From the NCBI RefSeq assembly GCF_014646655.1, contig NZ_BMNR01000011.1, forward strand, positions 1 through 59,447: a DNA stretch of 59,447 bases, written 5' to 3'. Position numbers and translations under genes: made by a program. Shown one piece after another: positions 9,517-18,261 of this stretch. The notes beneath the pieces were generated by a model. The model was not told the DNA's origin and did not search any database. It saw nothing but the letters and a program-made list of their open reading frames with translations. Numbering within the stretch: position 1 is the stretch's first letter; the number at the start of each line of letters is the position of its first letter. Source of the DNA: Yeosuana aromativorans (GTDB lineage Bacteria > Bacteroidota > Bacteroidia > Flavobacteriales > Flavobacteriaceae).

Positions 9517-11610
9517 TTAAATTCCTTGTGCCTGAATGGCTGTAATAATAACTGTGTTAAATATGTCGTCTACGGTACAGCCTCTACTTAAATCATTTAC
9601 TGGTTTATTCAATCCTTGTAGCATAGGGCCAATGGCCAATGCTCCAGTTTCTCGTTGTACTGCTTTATACGTGTTGTTTCCCGTATTCAAATCCGGAAAG
9701 ATCAAAACGGTGGCCTGTCCAGCAACTTCAGAGTTTGGCATTTTGCTTTTGCCTACACCAATGTCAACAGCGGCGTCATATTGAATAGGTCCTTCTATTT
9801 TTAAATCCGGGCGTTTTTGTTTGACAATTTCAGTTGCTTTTCTAACCTTGTCAACTTCTTCCCCTTTTCCTGAAGAACCAGAGGAGTATGATAGCATGGC
9901 GATTCTTGGTTCAATTCCAAAGGCCATACTGGATTCTGCTGATGAAATGGCGATTTCTGCCAACTGCTCTGCATTGGGGTTTGGGTTGATAGCGCAATCA
10001 CCAAATACAGACACCCGATCATCTAAACACATAAAAAATACTGAAGAAACAACCGATACAGATGGTTTCATTTTTACAAACTGTAAAGCAGGTTTAATGG
10101 TATGCTGTGTTGTATGTGCTGCACCAGAAACCATACCGTCTGCCAATCCTTTATAGACCATCATGGTTCCAAAATACGATACATCGTTCATTAAATCTTC
10201 AGCAATATCAATGGTAACACCTTTGTTTTTTCGCAATTCAAATAAGGTATTTGCAAAATCCTGTGAGAATTCAGATTCCAAAGGATTGATAATATTTACT
10301 TTATTGATATCCAATTTTAAACCTAATCTGTGAATTGTTTCAGTAATTTGGTCTTTATTGCCTAAAATGGTCAAATCAACAATGTCCATTAAAACCAATC
10401 GTGCGGCAGCTTCAATAATCCTATCATCGTTACCTTCAGGAAGTACAATATGCTTTCTTGATTTTTTAGCACGCTTTAATAAGTTATATTGAAACATTCT
10501 AGGCGTGATGCCTCTTTGAGTGAATGTCACTAATTTATCTGATAATTCATCAATATTACAATATTTATCAAACGTGTTTAAAGACATGATGATTTTGTCC
10601 TTATTTTCTGCATACATATGAGAGCGTACAGCACCTATTTTATTGGCCGCATCAAAAGTGCCATATTTAGATGACAAAATAGGTACAATTTGTTGCAGAC
10701 CGTCAATAAGCTTAACAATAGAATCCTCAGGTAACAAACCGCCGGTCAAGACTATACCAGAAATAGATGGATAATTACTAGAAATATTAGCTTGTAACGC
10801 ACCTAAAATAATATCGGCTCTATCACCAGGTGTAATAATCAAACAATCTTGCTCCAACTGGGTTAAATAGTTACGCAATTGCATAGCACCAACTTTAAAA
10901 CTACTGGTTTGATTATTGATGAAATCCTCACCAAATATAATTTTTGCATCAATGGCTTTAGCTATTTCTTTAACTGTTGGATTTTTTAATGCCGGAATTA
11001 AAGGAATGGCATTAACAATAACATCTTTAGGTAAATTTTGCTCAACACCTTCAATGATTATCGGTATGTTCTTTTCTTGAACTTTATTGGCTATGACAGC
11101 TAATACCTTTACTTCCTTTTCCTTGAAAGAATCATAGGCCAAGTGCAATCCACCAATAAATTCATCAAGGGTCTTGCCTATTCCACTTGATACAATAATG
11201 GCTGGGATACCTAAGTTTTTGGCTATTAAAATATTGGCATCCAATTCTATGGCAACACCTTCTCCAGAAAAATCGGTTCCTTCAACCAACATGAAATCAT
11301 TTTTATCCTCAAGGGCCTTGTATTTTTCAATAATGGTATCAAAAATTTCACCTTCTTTTCCAGTATTTCGCTTGTTTATAAATTCAGAACGCGTAAAGGC
11401 AAAAGCCTCTTCTGGTTTTATATCCAACTCAAAATGCGTTAATATGGTATTGATATGGTTATCAATTTTTTCTTTTGATTCGTCATCAATTATAGGCCTG
11501 AAATATCCTACTTTTGGGGTCTTTCCTAACAACATTCTCATAAGACCTAAAGCGACTATTGATTTACCACTATTAGGCTCACTGGTTGCTATATAAATAG
11601 CTTTATTCAT
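9517..11610 (-). CDS. pta: Phosphate acetyltransferase (long form)
   Basis: A 697-residue enzyme for acetyl-CoA + phosphate to acetyl phosphate + CoA. It is the long form: an N-terminal BioD/dethiobiotin-synthetase-like P-loop region (YIATSEPNSGKS, residues 5-16), a central DRTGG domain, and a C-terminal PTA_PTB catalytic domain from about residue 370 (LPEGNDDRIIEA through SRGCTVDDI). In other bacteria the N-terminal part is regulatory, responding to metabolites such as NADH or pyruvate. It is the first gene of the pta-ackA operon. ATG at 11608-11610 is the chosen start; a near-perfect inverted repeat and a TACATTTG -7 box sit directly before it. Confidence 0.96.
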   Translation of the reverse strand: MNKAIYIATSEPNSGKSIVALGLMRMLLGKTPKVGYFRPIIDDESKEKIDNHINTILTHFELDIKPEEAFAFTRSEFINKRNTGKEGEIFDTIIEKYKALEDKNDFMLVEGTDFSGEGVAIELDANILIAKNLGIPAIIVSSGIGKTLDEFIGGLHLAYDSFKEKEVKVLAVIANKVQEKNIPIIIEGVEQNLPKDVIVNAIPLIPALKNPTVKEIAKAIDAKIIFGEDFINNQTSSFKVGAMQLRNYLTQLEQDCLIITPGDRADIILGALQANISSNYPSISGIVLTGGLLPEDSIVKLIDGLQQIVPILSSKYGTFDAANKIGAVRSHMYAENKDKIIMSLNTFDKYCNIDELSDKLVTFTQRGITPRMFQYNLLKRAKKSRKHIVLPEGNDDRIIEAAARLVLMDIVDLTILGNKDQITETIHRLGLKLDINKVNIINPLESEFSQDFANTLFELRKNKGVTIDIAEDLMNDVSYFGTMMVYKGLADGMVSGAAHTTQHTIKPALQFVKMKPSVSVVSSVFFMCLDDRVSVFGDCAINPNPNAEQLAEIAISSAESSMAFGIEPRIAMLSYSSGSSGKGEEVDKVRKATEIVKQKRPDLKIEGPIQYDAAVDIGVGKSKMPNSEVAGQATVLIFPDLNTGNNTYKAVQRETGALAIGPMLQGLNKPVNDLSRGCTVDDIFNTVIITAIQAQGI

Positions 11611-11634
11611 TTGTACTAATTTTGTACAAATGTA
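11609..11634 (-). promoter_or_regulatory. pta promoter -7 box and inverted repeat reaching the start codon
   Basis: On the minus strand a TACATTTG box (11627-11634) fits the Bacteroidota -7 consensus TANNTTTG. It overlaps the inverted repeat ATTTGTAC-N7-GTACAAAT (arms 11624-11631 and 11609-11616), whose last two bases are the AT of the pta start codon. No clear -33 TTG is seen. The repeat could be an operator or could shape a short leader. Confidence 0.55.
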
Positions 11635-11735
11635 CTCTAAAATTTTTATTGAAATAAATTTTTAACGCCCTAAAATCAAGGGTTTTGCGCTTTTTTTTAA
11701 ATATTTTTTTTGAAATTTTTATATTGAATTTTAAA

Positions 11736-11749
11736 ATGATTTTAATCAT
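11736..11749. promoter_or_regulatory. FNR/CRP-like palindrome ATGAT-N4-ATCAT between pta and hutI
   Basis: A perfect ATGAT-TTTA-ATCAT dyad lies in the 206-bp divergent gap, 68 bp before the hutI ATG and about 125 bp from the pta start. It keeps the TGA-N6-TCA core of Crp/Fnr sites. Function is inferred only; the region is very AT-rich. Confidence 0.35.
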
Positions 11750-11816
11750 ATTTTGTAAGTTTTTTTTCGATTAAAAAATATGGTTTCGTCTAAAAAATAT
11801 CTTGTATTTTTACTGT

Positions 11817-13058
11817 ATGAGTTTACTTATTATTAACATTAAAGAACTTCTTCAAGTTAGGGATCAACATATCCTACAAGTTTCTGGAAAAGAAATGGGA
11901 ATACTCCCAACAATTAAAAATGCTTTTCTATTAATAGAAGATGATATCATTAGGGATTTTGGAAGCATGGATAATTGCCCAAACAAAACACCAGATAGAA
12001 TAATTGATGCTCAAGGCAAAATGGTATTGCCAACTTGGTGCGATTCCCATACGCATATTGTTTATTCTGGCCATAGAGAACAGGAATTTGTGGATAGAAT
12101 CCATGGTTTAAGCTATGAAGATATTGCCAAACGTGGCGGTGGTATCTTAAATTCAGCAAAAAAGCTTCAAAAAACCAGTGAAGATGACCTTTATGAACAA
12201 TCCATCAAACGCGTAAAAGCGGTCATTAAAATGGGAACAGGTGCCCTGGAAATTAAATCGGGTTATGGGCTGACCGTAGATGCTGAATTAAAAATGCTGC
12301 GTGTTATAAAACGAGTACAAGACAATTTCCCAATACCAATAAAATCCACCTTTTTAGGAGCACATGCATTACCTTCAGAATACAAGGATAACAAACAAGG
12401 TTATATTGATTTAATAGTCAATGAAATGCTTCCTCAAATTTCAAAGGAACAGTTAGCGGATTTTATTGATGTGTTTTGTGAAAAAGGATATTTTAATCTT
12501 GAGGATACTGAAATCATTTTAAATGCTGGAAAGCAATACGGATTGACTCCAAAAATACACGTCAATCAATTTAATACTTTTGGTGGCGTAGCCTTAGGTG
12601 TTAAACATCATGCACTTTCTGTTGATCATTTGGAAGAACTCAACGCCGATGATATAAACAGCCTTATAGGCAGTCAAACCATGCCAGTGGCACTTCCGTC
12701 GTGCTCATATTTTCTAAGTATTCCCTACACACCTGCCAGAAAACTTATTGACGCTGGATTGCCTCTTGCGCTAGCATCAGATTACAATCCAGGTTCAACA
12801 CCTAGTGGCAATATGAATTTTGTTGTGAGTACGGCATGCATAAAAATGAAAATGACTCCAGAAGAGGCTATTAATGCAGCCACCATAAATGGCGCCTATG
12901 CCATGGGATTGGCTAATGAAGTTGGCAGCATTACCAAAGGCAAAAAAGCTAATGTAATGTTAACCAAAGCTATTCCAAGCTACCATTACCTCCCATATGC
13001 TTTTGGCGATGACCATATAGAAATGGTCATCATTAATGGAACACCAATCAATTACTGA
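11817..13058 (+). CDS. hutI: Imidazolonepropionase
   Basis: A 413-residue amidohydrolase that opens 4-imidazolone-5-propionate to N-formimidoyl-L-glutamate in histidine degradation. Metal-site motifs are visible: DSHTHIVYSG near residue 70, HVNQF, and SDYNPGSTPSGNM near the C-terminus. The longer reading from a TTG at 11802 adds five residues and would start inside the likely promoter; ATG 11817 (MSLLIINIKEL) fits the family. The next enzyme of the pathway, formimidoylglutamase, is encoded 1.1 kb downstream, separated by an unrelated gene on the opposite strand. hutH and hutU are not in the window. Confidence 0.95.
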   Translation: MSLLIINIKELLQVRDQHILQVSGKEMGILPTIKNAFLLIEDDIIRDFGSMDNCPNKTPDRIIDAQGKMVLPTWCDSHTHIVYSGHREQEFVDRIHGLSYEDIAKRGGGILNSAKKLQKTSEDDLYEQSIKRVKAVIKMGTGALEIKSGYGLTVDAELKMLRVIKRVQDNFPIPIKSTFLGAHALPSEYKDNKQGYIDLIVNEMLPQISKEQLADFIDVFCEKGYFNLEDTEIILNAGKQYGLTPKIHVNQFNTFGGVALGVKHHALSVDHLEELNADDINSLIGSQTMPVALPSCSYFLSIPYTPARKLIDAGLPLALASDYNPGSTPSGNMNFVVSTACIKMKMTPEEAINAATINGAYAMGLANEVGSITKGKKANVMLTKAIPSYHYLPYAFGDDHIEMVIINGTPINY

Positions 13059-13070
13059 GTTTTTGTAAAT

Positions 13071-13104
13071 AAAAAAAGCCCGAAAGATATTTTTCGGGCT
13101 TTTG
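13071..13104 (+). terminator. Bidirectional rho-independent terminator
   Basis: The stem AGCCCGAAA/TTTCGGGCT has A7 before it and T4 after it. It lies between the convergent hutI and the coiled-coil membrane protein gene and can serve both strands. Confidence 0.9.
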
Positions 13105-13121
13105 TATAAAACTCTTATAAA

Positions 13122-14006
13122 TTATTTAAGCGTAAATTCAGATTTAGAAACTAATCCTTTATTGTTATAAACATTAACGGTGTAGCGTCCTTTTTCAAAA
13201 TCGTTGTCTCCTTTTGAAGCAACAAATTCGCAAATATCAAGACTTTCATTTTCATAGTTAAATTTGCTAACAATACTGTAGTTAATAGCTGTATCACCAA
13301 ACATAACTTGCTCATTGGCTCCAAGTGTGTTGTTTTTTGGATCTATTACTTGAACATAAAGTTCTTGGTCTCCAGCTTGCGCCAACTTGTTTTTTGCAAC
13401 TGTAAAGCATACCCTGATTTTATCACTTCGGCTTGCGCGTTCTGTTGGAATCAATTTTCCAGAGGTTCTTTCTATAACACCAAACCCTTTTAAACCAACG
13501 GTTGTAAGTGCAGAAGCATCTTCCATAACTTCAGTTAAAGCTGTGTTTTGAACCAATAAAGAGTCTGTAAACATAGTTCTCTCTTCTAAACGAACTCGTG
13601 TGCTATCCAAAGAAGTCGCTAAATATGAGTTTTGAACTCTAAGTGAATCATTTTGTGCCAATAATTCGTTCATTTCTTTTTGTAGTGATACATATTTTTG
13701 CTTGTATCTCCAAAGGCTTTTCACATTGGTTTCAGAAATTTTCAATGAATCAATCAAACCTTGTATACGAGCTCTAGCTTCAACTAAATTTTGATTGGCT
13801 ACGGTGTTTTCACTAATGGCATCATCATATTGCTTTGCCATGGCATTAAGGTCATTCATGACCAATTGTTTTTGCTCAGTTAAGTCTTTTTGAATTTTAT
13901 GACTGCTTTGGTACAAATTCATTGTATAAAAAGCTGTTCCTAAAAAAAGGACTAAAGCAATCCCTAACGCTACTTTTAATCCTGTTCCACTTTTACTATT
14001 TTCCAT
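13122..14006 (-). CDS. Conserved membrane-anchored coiled-coil protein
   Basis: 294 residues with one N-terminal transmembrane helix (about 10-28), a long predicted coiled coil (about 32-160, rich in Q, N, E and S with repeated LIDSL, NDSLRVQN and DSLLVQN patterns), and a C-terminal globular part (about 170-294) ending in a beta-rich segment (RYTVNVYNNKGLVSKSEFTLK). I recognise similar flavobacterial proteins that databases sometimes label chromosome partitioning protein ParA, but no P-loop or ParA motif is present, so that name is unsupported. The topology suggests a coiled coil projecting into the periplasm with a small terminal domain. The gene is monocistronic, between two hut genes on the other strand. 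Function is unknown. Confidence 0.75.
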   Translation of the reverse strand: MENSKSGTGLKVALGIALVLFLGTAFYTMNLYQSSHKIQKDLTEQKQLVMNDLNAMAKQYDDAISENTVANQNLVEARARIQGLIDSLKISETNVKSLWRYKQKYVSLQKEMNELLAQNDSLRVQNSYLATSLDSTRVRLEERTMFTDSLLVQNTALTEVMEDASALTTVGLKGFGVIERTSGKLIPTERASRSDKIRVCFTVAKNKLAQAGDQELYVQVIDPKNNTLGANEQVMFGDTAINYSIVSKFNYENESLDICEFVASKGDNDFEKGRYTVNVYNNKGLVSKSEFTLK

Positions 14007-14126
14007 AATTACCTGTTTTTAAATTGTTTTAGAGTTTAACGATTTTTTTAATTTTTATAGTTATTGTTTTTAATGTTGTGAATAAATAAAACTGTATTTT
14101 TAAATATTCAAAAACTTATTGCTTCA

Positions 14127-15146
14127 ATGGACAAACTGGTTTTATTTAACAATTCAGATCTAAAAAAAACACTAAATAAACGTTCTGGTGAATCTAAATT
14201 TGGTGAACATATAAAAACATTATCATCCATTTCTAACATATACGAACAACTTGAAAATTTGGATGTTAGCTATGTGATAATTGGTTTACCCGAAGATATA
14301 GGTGTTTTTGCAAACCACGGAAAATCAGGTACTTGCAACACTTGGAGTGCTGTAATAAAATTTCTTTTGAATATTCAAAATAATGAATTTACAAAAGCCA
14401 ACAGGGTTTTAATACTTGGCTATCTGGACTTTACAACGGAATTATTAAAGGTTTCTAAACTGAATCCGTCCAAAAAAAAGGATGTTTTAAAAGCTAGGAA
14501 AATTGTAAAAAAGATAGATACCTATGTAACATTCATTGTTCAACAAATAGTGAAGGCAGGAAAAAAACCAATTATTATTGGAGGAGGCCATAACAATAGC
14601 TACGGAAATATTAAAGGAAGCGCTTTAGCCTTTGGATACCCAATTAATGTGATAAACCTTGATGCCCATACCGATTTTAGAGCGGAAGAAGGCAGGCACA
14701 GTGGAAATGGGTTCTCATATGCTTTTACAGAGGGCTTTATGAGGAACTATTTTATTTTTGGAATCCATGAGAATTACACGCCTGATGTTGTTTTTAAAAA
14801 AATAAATAAGATAAAATCTATTACATATAACACGTTTGAATCACTCGAAATAAGGAACGAGGTGAAATTCAAGGATGAGTTAAACAGAGCTTTGGAACAT
14901 GTCAATACCACTTCATTTGGAATAGAAATTGATTGTGATGCCATTGAAAACATTTCAAGCAGCGCCATGACACCTAGTGGATTTAGCGTGACAAAAGCTA
15001 GACAGTTTGTTGACTTTTTTGGTAAAGAGGATAACGCTTGTTATTTACATATTTGTGAGGCCATTGCAACGCCAGAAAACGAAAGTCAAATAGGCAAATT
15101 AATCACTTATTTAATCACTGATTTTATAAAGGCTAATTCGCATTAA
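14127..15146 (+). CDS. hutG: Formimidoylglutamase (arginase family)
   Basis: A 339-residue ureohydrolase-fold enzyme, expected to convert N-formimidoyl-L-glutamate to glutamate and formamide. The manganese-binding motifs are intact: GGGHNNSYG (His), NLDAHTDFR (Asp, His, Asp) and IEIDCDAI (two Asp). Context with hutI makes formimidoylglutamase the best assignment over arginase or agmatinase. It has its own upstream region of 120 bp. Its stop codon overlaps the stop of the convergent NUDIX gene through a shared TTAA, and no terminator separates them. Confidence 0.88.
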   Translation: MDKLVLFNNSDLKKTLNKRSGESKFGEHIKTLSSISNIYEQLENLDVSYVIIGLPEDIGVFANHGKSGTCNTWSAVIKFLLNIQNNEFTKANRVLILGYLDFTTELLKVSKLNPSKKKDVLKARKIVKKIDTYVTFIVQQIVKAGKKPIIIGGGHNNSYGNIKGSALAFGYPINVINLDAHTDFRAEEGRHSGNGFSYAFTEGFMRNYFIFGIHENYTPDVVFKKINKIKSITYNTFESLEIRNEVKFKDELNRALEHVNTTSFGIEIDCDAIENISSSAMTPSGFSVTKARQFVDFFGKEDNACYLHICEAIATPENESQIGKLITYLITDFIKANSH

Positions 15147-15721
15147 GCGCCCAATAATCCATGGATTTGGGCATATTGTAATAAAACAATGGTTCTGGTA
15201 TCATGGATTTCCCCATTATTAAGCATTCTAACAGCTTCTTTAAATGGTATTTCCAAGACTTCTATATCTTCATGTTCACTCTCTAAACCACCGCCTGCGC
15301 TCACTTTCATATCATCTGAATACTCTCCAATAAAAAAATGCATTTTTTCTGTCATAACTCCGGGCGACGAGTAAGCTTCATATACTTTTGTCACACTTTT
15401 AAGCCTATACCCTACTTCTTCTTCTGTTTCCCGTATTATACAAGCTTCTGGGTTATCTTTATCCAACATGCCCGCACAAATTTCCAATAGAAAGCCGTTT
15501 TCATTATCATTCATATAAGTAGGCATTCTGAACTGCTTTGTTAAAATAACGGTTTGTTTTTCAGTGTTGTACAGTAAAATTCCGGCGCCATCACCTCTGT
15601 CATAACACTCACGCACTTGGGTTACCCAATCACCATTTCGCATCATATAATCAAACGTGATTTTATTCAAGGTATAATATTGTTTTGAAAGTAATTCTAT
15701 TTGTATATTCTTAACAGACAT
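15143..15721 (-). CDS. NUDIX hydrolase, GDP-mannose pyrophosphatase (NudK)-like
   Basis: A 192-residue NUDIX protein. The NUDIX box is AGMLDKDNPEAC followed by IIRETEEEVGY; the catalytic REXXEE part is intact. The spacing is one residue shorter than the classic box, as in NudK, with Asn where Glu is common. Length, the QFRMPTYMN segment and C-terminal half also match the NudK/ADP-ribose pyrophosphatase group, which cleaves nucleoside diphosphate sugars. ATG 15721 (MSVKNIQIELL) is preferred to the TTG 24 bases upstream because it fits the family's N-terminus. Confidence 0.82.
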   Translation of the reverse strand: MSVKNIQIELLSKQYYTLNKITFDYMMRNGDWVTQVRECYDRGDGAGILLYNTEKQTVILTKQFRMPTYMNDNENGFLLEICAGMLDKDNPEACIIRETEEEVGYRLKSVTKVYEAYSSPGVMTEKMHFFIGEYSDDMKVSAGGGLESEHEDIEVLEIPFKEAVRMLNNGEIHDTRTIVLLQYAQIHGLLGA

Positions 15722-15852
15722 GATAACTAAATTTATTTCTTGCAATTTCCATAAAAAAAACTAACTATAAAATTAAAGCTACGGAATCACTGAAATAAAG
15801 CCTTGAATCCGTTTTAATTAAATGATTTAAAGATGTATAGGTTTTTATTTTT

Positions 15853-15880
15853 AGTTTAATGAATAAAAAGTTTATATTTG
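15853..15880 (+). promoter_or_regulatory. Promoter -7 box for small membrane protein gene
   Basis: TATATTTG at 15873-15880 matches TANNTTTG. TTTA sits 19 bases upstream in place of TTTG. The box is 25 bp before the ATG at 15906. Confidence 0.55.
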
Positions 15881-15905
15881 AATAGCTATTAATCTTAAAT
15901 AAAAA

Positions 15906-16145
15906 ATGCACATCAGTTATCATATTTTCTCGCTTCTATCCTTTGCATTAATAGATCAAAGTGATATTGTAACCATGCTTATAATTGTTGTTGTATTTTT
16001 TTCTATTCTTCTGCTCCTAGGTATCCGAAAATCTTATAAACTCAAAAAGGAAAACGAACGTCTTGATAAAATAAGTGAGGAAATGGCCAAGCAAAAAGAA
16101 GAATACAAAGACTTCACTGAAGGTCATATGTACGGAAATAATTAA
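15906..16145 (+). CDS. Small single-pass membrane protein with charged tail
   Basis: A 79-residue protein. Residues about 20-42 form a strongly hydrophobic helix (IVTMLIIVVVFFSILLLLG), followed by a Lys/Glu-rich amphipathic segment likely to form a short coiled coil on the cytoplasmic side. No known domain is recognised. A good -7 box upstream and an efficient terminator directly downstream support it as a real single-gene transcript. Confidence 0.72.
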   Translation: MHISYHIFSLLSFALIDQSDIVTMLIIVVVFFSILLLLGIRKSYKLKKENERLDKISEEMAKQKEEYKDFTEGHMYGNN

Positions 16146-16154
16146 ACACCAATA

Positions 16155-16187
16155 AGAAAGCCTGCAAAATGCAGGCTTTCTTTTTTA
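16155..16187 (+). terminator. Rho-independent terminator (bidirectional)
   Basis: The perfect stem GAAAGCCTGC/GCAGGCTTTC with an AAAAT loop (16156-16180) is followed by T6. It serves the small membrane protein gene and, on the other strand, the convergent ettA. Confidence 0.92.
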
Positions 16188-16189
16188 TA

Positions 16190-17881
16190 CTAACGTACCA
16201 GTTTTTTATACTTAATTCGTTTGGGCATCAAATCGCCACCGAGCCGTTTCTTTTTATTCTCTTCATATTCACTAAAGCTACCTTCAAAGAAATAAACTTG
16301 TGAGTTTCCCTCAAAAGCTAATATGTGTGTACAAATCCTATCTAAAAACCACCTATCGTGACTAATAACCACAGCACAACCCGCAAAGTTTTCCAAACCT
16401 TCCTCTAAAGCACGTAACGTATTAACATCAAGGTCGTTTGTAGGCTCATCCAAAAGCAATACGTTACCTTCCTCTTTTAACGTCATGGCCAGATGCAAAC
16501 GGTTTCTTTCACCACCGGACAGTAATTTTACTTTTTTATTTTGTTCACTACCTGAGAAATTAAAACGGCTTAAATAGGCTCTGGAATTAACTTGCCGACC
16601 GCCCATTAAAATCAATTCCTGTTCATCACTAAAATTTTGCCAAATGGTTTTTTCAGGATCTATATTGGAATGGCTTTGGTCAACATAAACTATCTTAGCG
16701 GTTTCACCAACTATAAATTCACCATTATCAGGGGTTTCCTCCCCCATAATCATTCTAAAAATGGTGGTTTTTCCTGCGCCATTAGGTCCAATAACACCAA
16801 CTATTCCTGCTTGAGGCAGTTTAAAGTTCAGACTTTCATATAATAACTTATCATCATAGCCTTTACTGACATTCACCGCTTCAATAACATTGGTTCCCAA
16901 ACGTGGACCATTGGGAATGTAAATCTCTAGCTTTTCATCCAATTGTTTTTGGTCTTGGCTCAATAATTTGTCATAATTGTTCAAACGCGCCTTTTGTTTG
17001 GTTTGGCGTCCTTTAACACCTTGTCTTACCCATTCCAACTCACGTTCTAAGGTCTTTTGGCGTTTGGAAGCCACTTTGCTTTCTTGAGCCATTCGTTTTG
17101 ATTTTTGATCCAACCAAGACGAGTAATTCCCTTTCCAAGGAATGCCCTCGCCTCTATCCAATTCTAAAATCCAACCGGCAACATTATCCAAAAAGTACCT
17201 ATCGTGTGTTACGGCAATAACGGTTCCTTTATATTGTGCCAAATGATGCTCCAACCAATGCACAGATTCTGCATCCAAATGGTTAGTGGGCTCATCCAAC
17301 AGCAACACATCAGGCTCTTGCAATAACAATCTACATAAAGCTACTCTACGTCTTTCTCCTCCAGAAAGAATTCCGATTTTTTTATCGCCATCTGGTGTAC
17401 GTAAGGCATCCATGGCTATTTCAAGTTTGGTATCCAGTTCCCAAGCATTGGCAGCATCAATCTGGTCTTGTAATTCTGCTTGCCGGTTCATGAGCTTTTC
17501 CATCTTATCCGGATTGGAATATACTTCTTCCAAACCAAACATGTCATTAATTTTATTGTACTCATCTAGAATAGCAACGGTTTCAGCAGCTCCTTCACGT
17601 ACCACTTCCATCACGGTTTTGTTGTCATCCAATTTGGGTTCTTGTTCTAAATACCCAACTGAATAATCTTGCAAAAACGTCACATCACCCTGGTAATTTT
17701 TATCAAGTCCCGCAATTATTTTAAGCAGTGTGGATTTCCCGGAACCATTAAGTCCTAAAATCCCGATTTTAGCACCATAAAAAAAGCTCAAGTAGATATT
17801 TTTCAAAACCGGCGTATTGGCGCCTTGAAATGTCTTGGTCACACCAGACATTGAAAAAATCACTTTCCTATCATCACTCAT
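16190..17881 (-). CDS. ettA: ABC-F ATPase, energy-dependent translational throttle protein
   Basis: A 563-residue soluble protein with two ABC ATPase domains and no membrane segments. Domain 1: GLNGSGKST, LSGGERRRVAL, LLLDEPTNHLD. Domain 2: GPNGAGKTT, LSGGERNRLHLA, LLLDEPTNDLD. The interdomain linker is basic (about 245-300, VRQGVKGRQTKQKARL), as expected for the tRNA-contacting P-site motif of EttA. EttA binds the ribosomal E site and gates the first peptide bond according to ATP/ADP ratio. Length and C-terminus (LGGDLMPKRIKYKKL) fit EttA rather than other ABC-F members. It overlaps the stop of the upstream 60-aa membrane protein gene by one base, so the two form an operon. Confidence 0.93.
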   Translation of the reverse strand: MSDDRKVIFSMSGVTKTFQGANTPVLKNIYLSFFYGAKIGILGLNGSGKSTLLKIIAGLDKNYQGDVTFLQDYSVGYLEQEPKLDDNKTVMEVVREGAAETVAILDEYNKINDMFGLEEVYSNPDKMEKLMNRQAELQDQIDAANAWELDTKLEIAMDALRTPDGDKKIGILSGGERRRVALCRLLLQEPDVLLLDEPTNHLDAESVHWLEHHLAQYKGTVIAVTHDRYFLDNVAGWILELDRGEGIPWKGNYSSWLDQKSKRMAQESKVASKRQKTLERELEWVRQGVKGRQTKQKARLNNYDKLLSQDQKQLDEKLEIYIPNGPRLGTNVIEAVNVSKGYDDKLLYESLNFKLPQAGIVGVIGPNGAGKTTIFRMIMGEETPDNGEFIVGETAKIVYVDQSHSNIDPEKTIWQNFSDEQELILMGGRQVNSRAYLSRFNFSGSEQNKKVKLLSGGERNRLHLAMTLKEEGNVLLLDEPTNDLDVNTLRALEEGLENFAGCAVVISHDRWFLDRICTHILAFEGNSQVYFFEGSFSEYEENKKKRLGGDLMPKRIKYKKLVR

Positions 17882-18063
17882 TATACCCTACCTTTTAAAG
17901 CGTTAAACACCCAAGCTACAGCCAAAAAGCCAATCCCTACGGCGGCAAAACCATAACCTGCTACTTCATAATACCTAAACGCACCAAGCGCTATTAAACC
18001 AAAACCCACAAAAATCATAATCCATGTTGCCCAAGCTAACACTGTATTTTTATTCATTGCCAT
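17881..18063 (-). CDS. CAL67264 family small membrane protein
   Basis: A 60-residue protein with two transmembrane helices (about 8-26 and 33-53) and the conserved FRYYEVAGYGFAAVGIG centre. It matches, from memory, a short membrane family widespread in Flavobacteriaceae and named after a Gramella locus. It is co-transcribed with ettA: its stop codon shares a base with the ettA start. Function is unknown; the stable linkage to ettA may mean only shared expression. Confidence 0.82.
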   Translation of the reverse strand: MAMNKNTVLAWATWIMIFVGFGLIALGAFRYYEVAGYGFAAVGIGFLAVAWVFNALKGRV

Positions 18064-18081
18064 AATTAAATTTTTATTTCT

Positions 18082-18191
18082 TAGGGCGCATCCTTGTTAG
18101 ATAACAAGGTCAGGCTTTTCGCTAAATCTTTTTTATGCCTAAATACATTCCGCATAAAAAAGGATATCGCTGCAATCCTTTGCGCAAATTA
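18082..18191. repeat. Imperfect palindromic intergenic repeat-like element
   Basis: This roughly 110-bp block is less AT-rich than its surroundings. It holds a perfect 7-bp hairpin (18092-18109, CCTTGTT/AACAAGG), a perfect 11-bp hairpin (18128-18138 with 18152-18162, CTTTTTTATGC/GCATAAAAAAG) and GCGCA motifs near both ends. It resembles, from memory, a dispersed element of flavobacterial genomes with a GGGCTTTCGCT...CGCTGCAATCC layout. It lies between the small membrane protein gene and the OmpA gene terminator. Confidence 0.5.
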
Positions 18192-18213
18192 GAAACACAA
18201 ATATCGTATTTTT

Positions 18214-18244
18214 TAAATAAAAAAGCATCTTTTAAAAGATGCTT
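18214..18244 (-). terminator. Rho-independent terminator of the OmpA barrel gene
   Basis: The perfect 22-bp palindrome AAGCATCTTTTAAAAGATGCTT (18223-18244), read on the minus strand, is followed by a T-rich run. It lies 18 bp past the stop codon. The 16-bp core CATCTTTTAAAAGATG recurs in the pirin operon terminator. Confidence 0.85.
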
Positions 18245-18261
18245 AATTATTATTGTTCCAT

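Noticed and set aside
9801-10156. Open frames on both strands within pta, and similar shadows within other genes
   Set aside because: They are alternative frames of well-supported genes with no start signals of their own.
11802-11816. Longer hutI start at TTG
   Set aside because: ATG 11817 fits the family N-terminus, and the TTG lies in the probable promoter.
13122-14006. ParA-like chromosome partitioning label for the coiled-coil membrane protein
   Set aside because: No P-loop or other ParA motif is present; the label is historical only.
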